DNA of 20,322 bases, from IMG/VR virus record IMGVR_UViG_3300031772_000363, positions 1-20,322 of that record; one strand, given 5' to 3'. Both the position numbers and the translations under genes were made by a program. The stretch comes from a virus. The notes under the pieces were generated by a model. The model saw only the letters and a program-made list of their open reading frames with translations, had not been told where the DNA came from and made no database searches. Shown piece by piece: positions 4,401 through 14,200 of this stretch. The first letter of the stretch is position 1; each line of letters opens with the position of its first letter.

Positions 4401-6992
4401 TTAAGATACTATTGCACCAGCAAAGGCACGGAAATCAACCACCGCTCCGCCATATTCATGGCGAACTTTATAGCGAATGGTGTCATACACGAACACATTG
4501 CCCTGAGTAGGCTGATCTTGAACCAATAATTCAGGATCTTCCTGACCATTCAAGAAACCTACTTCAATACCCTCTACATCACTGAGTGCCGCTGAGAGAT
4601 AATAATTATTCTCATCGCCTCTCAAGTAAGGGCTTACCTGCACATCAAACGAATCACGGATGGTATTCATCCCATTCTCTGCGTTCTCAGGATTCTTCTC
4701 GGATGTCTTTAATGCAAGAGCAGTTCCGCGAAGTCCTCTAGGAACCCAAAGCGTAGGATTCTGTATTGCGAGAACCTGGCTTACTTTCCAAACACCTACA
4801 GTAACTAAATGTTGCGCATCAGTCGTACCGTAGATGCCACGGGTAATCGTCAAAGTAGCACTTCCATCGGAAGCATCTACTCTCGCAATTTCGCCGTCCA
4901 TCCAGATTAAATCACCCGCTTTGAAAAATGCAGCGGTTGTTGCCGTAAGGATTAGTGATGTCGCAGCAGCTTCGAGCTGAGTTGCAACAAGGGTTTTATA
5001 CCCCAACTCACACTGATAATACATCCCATCCAACAGCGTTGATAGGTTGTCATACCCTAATGCACCAGTGCCAATATTCTTATGCGCGGCAACATACAGA
5101 ACAGCTGAATCGTAAATAGTCGCGGCATTGATACCAGATGCATTGTATCCTAACATCAGATCGAATACAAACTGGTTCAATGTGTACGCAGCTGCCTTGC
5201 CGATTTTCTGAGGAATTCCACCAAGGATCTTCAGATCATCGTCGATGATCATCCTGCGGGTTAAAGTCACCATGCCACCTTTTGTCATGACAGCATAGGT
5301 CGCTTCCTCGTCAGTCGGGAATCCAAGTTCCGGGTAAGTAGGAGTCGCGGAATCAATTGGAGTTCCAGCAACAGTCCTGCCTGCCTGAACGGTAGGCAAC
5401 ACACCGAATCCACCCCAGCGGATCCTCTCTTGGAGTTTGAAGTCCTTGATAGGAACGCTACGGGCAATTTTCTGCCAAAGCGGATCGATCTTCTTATACT
5501 CAGGTAACATCCTTCTCTGCATCGAATATCCTAATGCATACGAGAACGATGTTTCTGTCGCTTCATGCAACCTTGCGATTGCCTTCGGTCCGATATGCCC
5601 AGTGATCATCGGGTCATCGGTATAGGCAACATAGGCTTCACGCAACGAGGTAAAACCTTCGATATCCTTATAATTCTCTTTTTCTGCATCCGTCGGCTTA
5701 TGGCCTAACATCAGATCCATAGATGCCTGCAAACGGGTCACTGGTTCTCTCTCGACGAAAGCACCTTCAGCCCCGCCGCCAAGATCAATCACGGATCCAC
5801 TCTCGACTAATTTCGCAAGCGTATCCTGTTCGACCTTGATGGATTCTTTTAACTCGGCCTCTTGGAATATTTTGTTATTGAATGAATTGCGGATCTTGTT
5901 TTTGATAGGAACGGGAAGATTTGATTCGCCTAATGCAAGCTCTAAAAGTTCCTTGCATTCACGTTTCTTCATCTTGGTGTCCATATCAACCATGCGGGCT
6001 TCGAGATCCTTGTTCTTTTTCTCAAGATCTTCCTGTGCTAATTTCGCTTCGGCGGCTTTCTTTAATTCCTCAGCTTCTTGTTTCTTGACCATCTCAGCTT
6101 TTTTCTTTTTCTCTTCAGGTGACATACCATCACCACAGCCTTCTTTCTCTTTTGTTTCTTTAACTTCTTTAGCTTCTTTAATTAAAGAACCTAAAAGAGT
6201 TTCCGCTTCAGCGTATTTCTTTTCTTTTACATTTGCCAGGATCGATTCGATCACTGATGTCTTGTCAGACTTTTTCTCTTTCGCATCGTTTAATACTGAT
6301 TCAAAGATTTTAATTACTTCCTCTTCGGTGATGTTTGCGACATCGACGCTTTCCAATAATTTCGGGTTCCAAGCCTTTAAGGCTTCCAAAATTTTGTTAA
6401 ACATTTGTTCACTTCCTCCTTGTTTGTTTAAACTTTCAATAAGCTGTAACAAGCCTCCGCCTGCGGCAGGCTGTGTTACAAAATCCGTGCTAAATACTTT
6501 AGTAATCCCATTGACTACGGTTATAGGCTGTCCGTTCAGCATACGAACACTAGATGGTCCCTCTGCATTTATTGATAAACCAAGAAGGTTCTTCAACCCT
6601 TTTTTCCATCCCTCGACGAGTAACTTCTTTAATTCAGCAACACGATCGTTTTCGAGAAGATGCAATTGCCCGGTAAGACCGGTAACTTCTCTGCCTTCTA
6701 CCTTGACAGTTTCGTATTTTACATCATCAAGATATCCAGCAGTCTGCAAAGGGAACCCTTCTGGCCGTATTTTCTCTACCGATAAAGGAATGTGATCGAA
6801 ATGTTTTCCTTTCCATTCATAAAAACATACTTTCGATTTTTCGAACAGTGGGATTGAATTGGTGAGAGCTTCTTTAGAATAATACTTTCCATTCTTAGAA
6901 AGCCCTTCTTCTATGATGATAACTTTCCAGGTATCACCTGATTCAGAACTTTCCAAAAATGGAACAATACCAAATTGTAGGAAGGGATTCAT
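4401..6992 (-). CDS. Fused prohead protease, scaffold and major capsid protein
   Basis: The 863-residue product combines three phage head functions. Residues 1-180 look like a prohead protease: WKVIIIEEGLSKNGKYY, a histidine block GKHFDHIP (62-69), LGLSINAEG (137-145) with the likely nucleophile Ser140, and DFVTQPAAGG (170-179), matching the family's 'vT.PAa.G' ending. Residues about 197-400 are Lys/Glu-rich and helical, coiled-coil-like from 290 to 350, as expected for scaffold. Residues about 420-863 are the shell protein, ending FVYDTIRYKVRHEYGGAVVDFRAF, a common capsid C-terminus. Residues about 672-738 look like an inserted beta domain (DLIWMDGEIARV, ITRGIYGTTDAQH). The gene starts within the TAATG that ends the upstream gene. 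An internal Shine-Dalgarno sequence precedes Met197. Protease cleavage probably frees shell from scaffold near residue 400. Confidence 0.85.
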   Translation of the reverse strand: MNPFLQFGIVPFLESSESGDTWKVIIIEEGLSKNGKYYSKEALTNSIPLFEKSKVCFYEWKGKHFDHIPLSVEKIRPEGFPLQTAGYLDDVKYETVKVEGREVTGLTGQLHLLENDRVAELKKLLVEGWKKGLKNLLGLSINAEGPSSVRMLNGQPITVVNGITKVFSTDFVTQPAAGGGLLQLIESLNKQGGSEQMFNKILEALKAWNPKLLESVDVANITEEEVIKIFESVLNDAKEKKSDKTSVIESILANVKEKKYAEAETLLGSLIKEAKEVKETKEKEGCGDGMSPEEKKKKAEMVKKQEAEELKKAAEAKLAQEDLEKKNKDLEARMVDMDTKMKKRECKELLELALGESNLPVPIKNKIRNSFNNKIFQEAELKESIKVEQDTLAKLVESGSVIDLGGGAEGAFVEREPVTRLQASMDLMLGHKPTDAEKENYKDIEGFTSLREAYVAYTDDPMITGHIGPKAIARLHEATETSFSYALGYSMQRRMLPEYKKIDPLWQKIARSVPIKDFKLQERIRWGGFGVLPTVQAGRTVAGTPIDSATPTYPELGFPTDEEATYAVMTKGGMVTLTRRMIIDDDLKILGGIPQKIGKAAAYTLNQFVFDLMLGYNASGINAATIYDSAVLYVAAHKNIGTGALGYDNLSTLLDGMYYQCELGYKTLVATQLEAAATSLILTATTAAFFKAGDLIWMDGEIARVDASDGSATLTITRGIYGTTDAQHLVTVGVWKVSQVLAIQNPTLWVPRGLRGTALALKTSEKNPENAENGMNTIRDSFDVQVSPYLRGDENNYYLSAALSDVEGIEVGFLNGQEDPELLVQDQPTQGNVFVYDTIRYKVRHEYGGAVVDFRAFAGAIVS
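6402..6421 (-). promoter_or_regulatory. Internal ribosome binding site and ATG for a scaffold-capsid product
   Basis: Inside the head fusion gene, AAGGAGG (6415-6421) lies ten bases before an in-frame ATG (6402-6404) encoding Met197. This point falls just after the protease domain and at the start of the scaffold-like helices (MFNKILEALKAW). Initiation here would give a 667-residue scaffold-capsid protein without protease. Lambda uses the same logic, with scaffold Nu3 made from an internal start within the C protease gene. The motif is as strong as those at real gene starts in this window. Confidence 0.6.
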
Positions 6993-7303
6993 TAAATAAT
7001 CGCTCCAGCGAATTCTTTTGCGATACGATTAATAAAGATCTGTCTGGTTTCTTTATTGCTCGGTTCGCTCGCCGGCTCGAATAATATTGTCCTTATGTCA
7101 TGCTTTTTTAACCACGATTTTGATTCTTGTGCGGTATATTGATTTTTATCAAACCTATAGGATTGGATTTTCATAGAAGAACTATTATCGTCTTTAGGTT
7201 TTTGCAATATAATGCTTATACTAGGTGCAATCTGCTTAGTTGCAAAAATTCCATCCGCAAGAGAATTTGCGATTCTTGCTGAATGATAATTAGGATATGG
7301 CAT
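6992..7303 (-). CDS. Hypothetical 103-residue protein ahead of the head fusion gene
   Basis: The protein is coupled to the capsid fusion through a shared TAATG. It opens PYPNYHSARIANSLADGIF and contains MKIQSYRFDKNQYTAQESKSWLKKHD (about 44-69) followed by ILFEPA. The pattern 'RFDK..yta.esk.WL..h' resembles the 's.rf.k..wt.eeA..W...h' segment found near the N-terminus of some phage prohead protease proteins. It may therefore be a small accessory or separated domain of the protease that follows; this is inference. No clear Shine-Dalgarno sequence precedes the ATG at 7303, and a stop lies in frame about 35 bases upstream. It is the first gene behind the candidate promoter at 7360-7388. Confidence 0.6.
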   Translation of the reverse strand: MPYPNYHSARIANSLADGIFATKQIAPSISIILQKPKDDNSSSMKIQSYRFDKNQYTAQESKSWLKKHDIRTILFEPASEPSNKETRQIFINRIAKEFAGAII

Positions 7304-7359
7304 CGTAGTATGTTTGTGTATAAATCTGTTAATAACTTCTTAACTCCCTATCTGATAAA

Positions 7360-7388
7360 AACATACACTATAAAATCCAAAAAGTCAA
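7360..7388 (-). promoter_or_regulatory. Candidate sigma70-type promoter for the head genes
   Basis: On the minus strand TTGACT (7383-7388) and TATGTT (7360-7365) are separated by exactly 17 bases and lie about 57 bases before the 103-residue gene. The -35 box matches consensus at five of six positions and the -10 box at four. It falls in one of the few intergenic gaps of the window, between portal and head genes. Confidence 0.5.
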
Positions 7389-7394
7389 GAAATA

Positions 7395-8882
7395 TTATTT
7401 TTTGCTCAAAATGGATTTCTTAACAATTGGTTCTTTTTTAACTGTTTTCTCAGGAGTTACTTGAACTATAGGAGCTACTGGTGCTACTTTTGGTTCAGGT
7501 GCAGGAGGATAATTTGTTTCATTATCATCTGGTTCTTCCTGGTCCTGACTTTCAATATCGTTCCCTAATTGTGAAAGAACTGTATTAAATATCCTCTTTG
7601 CCTGTGGATCGGTAAGCCATTTAGCACCTACCGCTTTCTGCAAACCATCTACGAAATTAGATATTGAATCAGTCAATCCCTTATTATCCCTAGATATTAT
7701 AGGAGATGGAATGATTTTGAATGTTCTATCTACATTTTCTTTCAATCTTTTATGCAATATAGCCTGATCAATGACAAAATTAACCATATATTGTAATTGG
7801 TTTTTAACCGCCTTTTGCCTTGATTTCAGCTTTTTAAGGGTAGGAATACCCATTTCAAGTGCTGTAGCCCTTGTAGTAGTAGATCCCTCACCAAACCAAT
7901 GCTCTGGGAACCCTGCCCCACCAAGTATCTGATTCTTGAATAATCTAGCTTCCTGGGATGCATCCGCGGCCTCTAGGCTTGGAGTTTCTGATTTCCAATG
8001 CACTTTTTCGTTATGGGCGCGTATAGAACCAGATTTAGGCATCGAAAGATCCTTAACAAATGCAGTAAGTTCCTCTTTAGTCATACCATCACATGTTACA
8101 TCCCATATGAAAGTATTAAGTAAAAAAGCTCTCTCAAGCCTTGCAAAGAGGAACTGATCATGCCCATCAAGCCAATCTGCAAGGGATAAAAGGTCACTTC
8201 TACCTCTAGTAGCACTACTTACTTTGTTTACCGTAAAAAAGAAGCAATCTCCTGTAAGTTTCGCATAAGAACCAGACTTAGCATCTCTTTCAACATTAAT
8301 TATATCCAGCTCTCTTTCATTATCACTATTTCTAGGTTTCCAATAAAGTTTTCTGTTTATTTTAGGATTTATCCTGTCTTTAGTGACTTTCAAGATAGTT
8401 GAAGGATCCACATAGCCTAATTTAACTGCACCATTTGCAGAATTAACCCATACGGGTAGACACAATTCTCCAAAGATACTCAGTTCAAGGGTATTGATAT
8501 CTATTTCAGTATCTAAGTTATTATCAGGGTCATTCCAGAAGTCTTGTATTACCTCTAGAACATCTTTGTCATCCGCAGTATAAGTGAACCCATCACCTAC
8601 CACAAAATCCCTTGTAATCTCTATGATCCTTTTGGCAAGAGGATTAGAATCAAAAAGGTAATAAGCAATATCCTGCATCCTTTTCTGAGTCAATACAAAC
8701 AGATCTCTATTGGACAATTGGTTCAAAGATCTCCAAAGGTTGTCCTCTGAAGTTCCTCCTACCATAGGATACGCTTCTGCGATCCTATTAGCTATCTCAA
8801 CACTTCTTTTCTCCCTTTCCTGAAATGATACTACCTTGTCGCCTACTAGTTCCTTTGAAAATGACTCTTTTAATTTTTTCAT
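7395..8882 (-). CDS. Portal protein
   Basis: The 495-residue product is the predicted portal, the dodecameric ring at one capsid vertex through which DNA is packaged and ejected. Typical portal segments are SNPLAKRIIEITRDFVVGDG (79-98), SIFGELCLPVWVN (135-147) with GYVDPSTI soon after, a mid-protein block with LLSLADWLDGHDQFLFARLER, and GEGSTTTRATALEMG before a long helical stretch. Length is normal. It follows TerL with a 4-base ATGA overlap, the usual terminase-portal coupling. The last ~45 residues are Pro/Lys/Val-rich (PPAPEPKVAPVAPIV, then KKEPIVKKSILSKK), a flexible basic tail not needed for the portal fold; what it does is unknown. There is no serine tail here. Confidence 0.88.
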   Translation of the reverse strand: MKKLKESFSKELVGDKVVSFQEREKRSVEIANRIAEAYPMVGGTSEDNLWRSLNQLSNRDLFVLTQKRMQDIAYYLFDSNPLAKRIIEITRDFVVGDGFTYTADDKDVLEVIQDFWNDPDNNLDTEIDINTLELSIFGELCLPVWVNSANGAVKLGYVDPSTILKVTKDRINPKINRKLYWKPRNSDNERELDIINVERDAKSGSYAKLTGDCFFFTVNKVSSATRGRSDLLSLADWLDGHDQFLFARLERAFLLNTFIWDVTCDGMTKEELTAFVKDLSMPKSGSIRAHNEKVHWKSETPSLEAADASQEARLFKNQILGGAGFPEHWFGEGSTTTRATALEMGIPTLKKLKSRQKAVKNQLQYMVNFVIDQAILHKRLKENVDRTFKIIPSPIISRDNKGLTDSISNFVDGLQKAVGAKWLTDPQAKRIFNTVLSQLGNDIESQDQEEPDDNETNYPPAPEPKVAPVAPIVQVTPEKTVKKEPIVKKSILSKK

Positions 8883-10459
8883 GAGAATAATCCTTTCCTT
8901 TCTATGCGCCGATTACCAATGACCGAGAATGTCGATGCCGGTCTTGAAATAGGCGATTCTACTGTTCGAATGACATTTCCATCGTCATCTTTGATTTCAT
9001 CCCCAGGATCTAATCCTACAACCACCCCTGCGGCCTTAACTCTTGGGAAAAGCCAGTTTATCCCGTATTCTGCTGCGTTCACCGCGTGGGTAGCCCAATT
9101 GTCTATGTGATCAGCTAATGATTTATCTAAAGTGACTCCGTTCATACATTTAGCAAATTCAAGGCATGTAGGTTCATTGGATATGTTGAACTGTGGTCTT
9201 CCATTGATGTATTTTTTAAGACAAGCCTTTACGCATTTCATCTTGTCGTCATTCGTCAGTTCTTTTGTTTGTATATTAATCGCACCATTTGATACCATTT
9301 TGTATTCATCTATAACGCTTGTTTTGGTAAGCCTACTGCGCTTATTTCCAGATTTATCACCAATAAAGTCTATTTCTTTTATCTCTCCCTGGTAATGTAT
9401 TGCATCTAGGCATTTTACGAATTCATGGTACAGTTCATTCGTAAGCATATTCTTGAATAACTTGTAGTATATAAAGAATAATCTATCTTCAAAATCCTTT
9501 TGGGCAAAAAGGAACACTTCACCATCAAGCCCAAAATCCATAAAGCAATACAGTTTGGACTTAGGATTGAGATATACTTTATGACCTAGAAGATGGAATC
9601 GATCGTCATATTCAGGATATGACCTATTCGTGAGAGCTTTATCATATTCAATATTCAATTCCTGTGCGATCTCTTCCTGGGTCATAGATGCGGTTTTACG
9701 CTTAAACCACTCATCATCTTTTTCAGGATGCTCTTTCCAGTGGAACTGCATCTTGACATACGATGAATTTTTCATTTCCTTTATCTCAGCGAATTTGTTA
9801 TTAAAACTCGCTTTCGGAGGAGTTGAGTTCAATAAGAGTGTGTTTGTAGCGTTCCGCAGACCTTTATACATTTCGTCAAGGCACTCAATGAACGCCGCTT
9901 CATCCACAAAGATCATACGATACTGCGTATCACGACCTGCATTAGGGTTAGCCGATTCACCTTTGATGACTGAATTCATTGAAGGAACAGAAAATGTAAG
10001 ATAAGGATTATGTATGCGCGGTTTCAAAAACGGAGGCAACCTCTGCCACATAAATAAAAGCCTTCCATGCAAGGCATGATAGCTGTTGCCCGTATCTTGA
10101 ACTTCTGTTTCTTTCCTTGATACATTCAACGCGGTAAACCCTTTGGTATAGCAAACCTGATGCAACTCCCACCCCATAATAGTCCAAGAAATACCCATAT
10201 CCCTTGATTTCTCTATGAATAGATCCTGGTACTTATCAAGTTGCTTTAATAACTTGATCTGATGTAGCCAAAGAGTAAAAGGAATTATCGATGGGGTCTT
10301 CCTGGTATCAATAGCCCACACATAATTCTTGAACCAATATTCCTTATCCTCAACCGCACGGCGGTATTCCTGCATCTGCCACCGTTGCGCATCTTGGGGT
10401 GTTCTATTGGCTATTTCCGCTTTCCAGTCTATTCGTTCCGCCTTCTGAAGGATCTCCAC
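8879..10459 (-). CDS. terL: Terminase large subunit
   Basis: This 526-residue protein has the ATPase and nuclease domains of the DNA-packaging motor. The Walker A-like segment is EKSRDMGISWT (83-93), Walker B is RMIFVDEAAF (181-190) and the coupling motif is LLNSTPP (209-215). The RNase H-like nuclease acids are probably Asp308 (FMDFG), Asp364 or Asp367 (IDFIGDKSG) and Asp450 or Asp453 (ADHIDNWATHAVNA). The start codon is GTG at 10457-10459, seven bases after GAGGAG, both inside the end of the small subunit gene (56-base overlap). The next Met is at residue 29, so the GTG is the best choice. The stop overlaps the portal start as ATGA. Confidence 0.93.
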   Translation of the reverse strand: MEILQKAERIDWKAEIANRTPQDAQRWQMQEYRRAVEDKEYWFKNYVWAIDTRKTPSIIPFTLWLHQIKLLKQLDKYQDLFIEKSRDMGISWTIMGWELHQVCYTKGFTALNVSRKETEVQDTGNSYHALHGRLLFMWQRLPPFLKPRIHNPYLTFSVPSMNSVIKGESANPNAGRDTQYRMIFVDEAAFIECLDEMYKGLRNATNTLLLNSTPPKASFNNKFAEIKEMKNSSYVKMQFHWKEHPEKDDEWFKRKTASMTQEEIAQELNIEYDKALTNRSYPEYDDRFHLLGHKVYLNPKSKLYCFMDFGLDGEVFLFAQKDFEDRLFFIYYKLFKNMLTNELYHEFVKCLDAIHYQGEIKEIDFIGDKSGNKRSRLTKTSVIDEYKMVSNGAINIQTKELTNDDKMKCVKACLKKYINGRPQFNISNEPTCLEFAKCMNGVTLDKSLADHIDNWATHAVNAAEYGINWLFPRVKAAGVVVGLDPGDEIKDDDGNVIRTVESPISRPASTFSVIGNRRIERKGLFS

Positions 10460-10937
10460 CGGCTAGCTCCTCTGCTGTTAAGAATTTCTTTTCTGTTTCT
10501 TTTTGGGTTACTCCACCAGACAAAAATACCTCAAGCCTCATGAGTTTATCCAAATGGTTCAGGGTAGGTTTGCTCATAAGGTTTCCTTCGTCTATCTGCT
10601 GGCTAAATAGATCGATTGCTTTTCTTACCGTATCAAGCATCTTGATGCGCCGTTCTTCTAGCAACACATTGAATTTCTCTGAAACTCTTTCCTGGAATAT
10701 GGTAAGCCTTTGCCGTAAAGGTGCTATACCTCTGCGCGTATCCCCACGCTCGAAATACCTTTTTGCCGTTTCAAAGCACATATCAGATGATTTTGCGGCC
10801 TCGACTAAAGGTTTCCCTTCCGCAAGGTACATGAATAAGGCATCAATCTTTTCTTGTGGCAAAGAATGCCTAAATCCATAACCTCTTTTTGTAGAATGAG
10901 GTTTCCTAAGATTTGCTAGTGAATTTGGGTGTATCAT
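10404..10937 (-). CDS. terS: Terminase small subunit (likely)
   Basis: A 177-residue protein directly upstream of and overlapping TerL. The N-terminal half carries a helix-turn-helix-like block (EKIDALFMYLAEGKPLVEAA, then FETAKRYFERGD), suited to DNA recognition by a small terminase. A long helical oligomerisation region follows (LRQRLTIFQERVSEKFNVLL, then IDLFSQQID). The C-terminal end is Gly/Glu-rich and disordered, and its codons contain the TerL ribosome binding site. Small terminases choose the packaging site and regulate TerL. The identity comes from fold pattern and position; sequence conservation in this family is low. The ATG at 10937 shares one base with the upstream stop (TAATG). 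Confidence 0.78.
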   Translation of the reverse strand: MIHPNSLANLRKPHSTKRGYGFRHSLPQEKIDALFMYLAEGKPLVEAAKSSDMCFETAKRYFERGDTRRGIAPLRQRLTIFQERVSEKFNVLLEERRIKMLDTVRKAIDLFSQQIDEGNLMSKPTLNHLDKLMRLEVFLSGGVTQKETEKKFLTAEELAGGDPSEGGTNRLESGNSQ

Positions 10938-11242
10938 TAATGAGCCTCCTTTTTACGAACTAAGAATTCAATTACACCTGTCCTTTTGTCTGCACCCGTA
11001 CTAAATGTAGTAGTAAAAAACAACGCAAAAGATCCTACTATCAAAGGAGTGTATTTATATTGTAGTTGCGTGGTGGCTATTCCCGCAGTTGTTTCTGCAA
11101 GTACCGGAGCCGTAGTACCTACTTTATAAATAGAAACTTTACCGCTTCCTGCATCAGGTGTCTGTGCGACTCCATTAATCTTAAACGATCCTCTGAATGT
11201 CACATCATCCCCTACATAAAACTCATTTATTTTATTTGGCAT
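10937..11242 (-). CDS. Small beta-sandwich phage protein
   Basis: The 101-residue product reads as a single beta-rich, Ig-like domain: FYVGDDVTFRGSFKINGV, GSGKVSIYKVG and VGSFALFFTTTFSTGADKRTG, then a charged end. The opening 'gDdv.f.g.f..nG....' is common in small phage domains attached to baseplate, fibre or head-surface proteins. It lies between the giant serine-repeat gene and TerS, so it may belong to the adhesion block rather than to packaging. The ATG at 11242 has AGGAGG five bases upstream. No catalytic motif, signal peptide or membrane segment is seen. Function is unknown. Confidence 0.55.
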   Translation of the reverse strand: MPNKINEFYVGDDVTFRGSFKINGVAQTPDAGSGKVSIYKVGTTAPVLAETTAGIATTQLQYKYTPLIVGSFALFFTTTFSTGADKRTGVIEFLVRKKEAH

Positions 11243-11250
11243 AGTACCTC

Positions 11251-14200
11251 CTAATGTTGATGGAACTTATATTTTTTTGTGTCATCTATAAAAACATATT
11301 CACCAGTATCATCGTTAAATGTAAGATCTAAAACTTCACTTTTAAATTGTAGATTATTAGTTTCGTCACAAAAACTATAATAATATGTTTCATCTATAAA
11401 ATCAACTTTTAATGGCAACGATGAAGCTGAACTGCTACTAGAACTAAATGAACTAGAACTAGATGAGCTGCTAGAAAAACTAGAACTACTTAAAGAATAT
11501 GAACTAGATGAACTGCTAGAACTAATTGAACTGCTAGAACTAGAAGAACTGCTAGAAATACTAGAGCTAGATGAACTACTAGATGAACTAGAACTAAATG
11601 AACTACTTGAACTAGAAGAACTACTTGAAAAACTTGAACTAGATGAACTGCTAGAAATACTAGAAGAACTAGAACTACTTAAAGAAATAATAGAACTAGA
11701 ACTGCTAGAAGAATATGAACTTGAAGAGCTATTAGAACTTGACGAACTACTAGATATACTTGAACTACTAGATGAGCTAGAACTAAATGAACTACTAGAA
11801 GAACTAGAACTGATCGAACTACTTGAACTACTAGAACTGATTGAACTACTAGAACTTGACGAACTACTAGATATACTTGAACTACTAGATGAGCTAGAAC
11901 TGATCGAACTACTAGAACTAGAGGAACTACTTGAAATACTAAAACTAGATGAACTGCTTGAAATACTAGAGCTAGATGAACTGCTTGAGATACTAGAGCT
12001 AGATGAACTGCTTGAAATACTAGAGCTAGATGAGCTACTAGAGATGCTAGAACTAGACGAACTACTAGAAATACTAGAGCTAGAAGAACTGCTAGAGATG
12101 CTAGAGCTAGATGAACTGCTAGAGATGCTAGAGCTAGAGGAACTGCTTGAAATACTAGAACTCGATGAACTTGATGAACTAATGGATTCATTAGAACTTG
12201 AAGAACTGCTTGAAATACTAGAACTCGATGAACTACTTGATAAACTAGAACTACTAGAAGAACTAGAAGAAGTACTAAAAATACTAGAACTAGACGAACT
12301 GCTAGAGATACTAGAACTAGACGAACTGCTAGAGATGCTAGAACTAGATGAGCTACTAGAGATGCTAGAGCTAGACGAACTACTAGAGATGCTAGAGCTA
12401 GATGAGCTGCTAGAGATGCTAGAGCTAGATGAGCTACTAGAGATGCTAGAACTAGATGAGCTACTAGAGATGCTAGAGCTAGACGAACTGCTAGAGATGC
12501 TAGAGCTAGAGGAACTGCTAGAGATGCTAGAGCTAGAGGAACTGCTAGAGATGCTAGAGCTAGAGGAACTGCTAGAGATGCTAGAGCTAGAGGAACTGCT
12601 AGAAATACTTGAACTAGATGAGCTACTAGAGATGCTAGAACTTGAAGAGCTACTAGAGATGCTAGAACTAGAAGAACTACTAGAAATGCTAGAGCTACTA
12701 GAAGAACTAGAACTGATCGAACTATTAGAACTTGACGAACTGCTAGAAATACTAGAGCTAGATGAACTGTTAGAAATACTAGAGCTAGATGAACTGCTAG
12801 AAATACTTGAACTAGATGAACTGCTAGAAATACTAGAGCTAGATGAACTACTTGAAATACTAGAACTAGAAGAACTACTTGAAGAACTAGAACTGATCGA
12901 ACTACTAGAACTAGAAGAACTGCTAGACCTACTAGAACTCGATGAACTACTAGAAATACTAGAACTAGACGAACTGCTAGAAATACTAGAGCTAGATGAA
13001 CTGCTAGAAATACTAGAGCTAGATGAACTGCTAGAAATACTAGAGCTAGATGAACTGCTTGAAATACTAGAGCTAGATGAACTGCTAGAATAACTTAAAC
13101 TACTAGAAGAACTAGAACTTATCGAACTACTAGAACTTGACGAACTGCTAGAGATACTAGAACTAGATGAACTACTAGAATAACTAGAACTGCTAGAAGA
13201 ACTAGAACTTATCGAACTACTAGAACTTGACGAACTGCTAGAAATACTAGAGCTAGATGAACTGCTTGAAATACTAGAGCTAGATGAACTGCTTGAAATA
13301 CTAGAGCTAGATGAACTGCTTGAAATACTAGAGCTAGATGAACTGCTTGAATAACTTGAACTACTAGAAGAACTAGAACTTATCGAACTACTAGAACTTG
13401 ACGAACTACTAGAGATACTAGAACTAGATGAACTACTAGAATAACTAGAACTGCTAGAAGAACTAGAACTTATCGAACTACTAGAACTTGACGAACTGCT
13501 AGAAATACTCGAACTCGAAGAACTACTTGAAAGACTAGATGAACTTGAACTACTAGAGATGCTAGAGCTAGAGGAACTTGAACTACTAGAGATGCTAGAG
13601 CTAGAGGAACTGCTAGATCTGCTAGAACTAGAACTTGAGGAACTGCTAGAAATACTAGAGCTACTAGAAGAACTAGAACTAAATGAACTACTAGAGCTAG
13701 AACTACTAGAAGAACTAAAATCTACTTGCCAAAGGTCTGTATATAGAATAAAAGCAACTGATTCAGATGAGCTACTAGATGAACTGCTAGAAATACTAGA
13801 GCTAGATGAACTGCTAGAAATGCTAGAGCTAGAAGAACTGCTTGAAATACTAGAGCTAGATGAACTGCTAGAAATACTAGAGCTTGACGAACTGCTTGAA
13901 ATACTAGAGCTAGAAGAACTGCTAGAAATACTAGAGCTAGATGAACTGCTAGAAATACTAGAGCTTGATGAACTGCTAGAAATACTAGAGCTAGACGAAC
14001 TGCTTGAAATACTAGAGCTAGAAGAACTGCTTGAAATGCTAGAGCTAGATGAACTGCTTGAAATACTAGAGCTAGATGAACTGCTAGAAATACTAGAGCT
14101 AGACGAACTGCTTGATCTACTAGAACTAGAAGAACTGCTTGAAATGCTAGAGCTAGATGAACTGCTTGAAATACTAGAGCTAGACGAACTGCTTGATCTA

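Noticed and set aside
5700-5740. Second internal start for a capsid-only product at Met425
   Set aside because: No convincing Shine-Dalgarno sequence precedes this ATG; maturation by protease is more likely.
5836-6795. Plus-strand ORF of 319 codons rich in Ser and Phe
   Set aside because: Antisense to the scaffold part of the head fusion; Lys/Glu codons read backwards give Phe/Ser/Leu.
11679-12191. Minus-strand hydrophobic Leu/Val/Ala ORF of 170 codons
   Set aside because: Shifted frame of the serine tract without its own ribosome site; an artefact of TCN/AGY alternation.
12044-13093. Long plus-strand ORF (349 codons) of Leu-Glu-Leu-Asp-Glu-Leu repeats
   Set aside because: It is the reverse complement of the serine tract. 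It has no folded domain, codon logic follows the serine frame, and all neighbours are on the minus strand.
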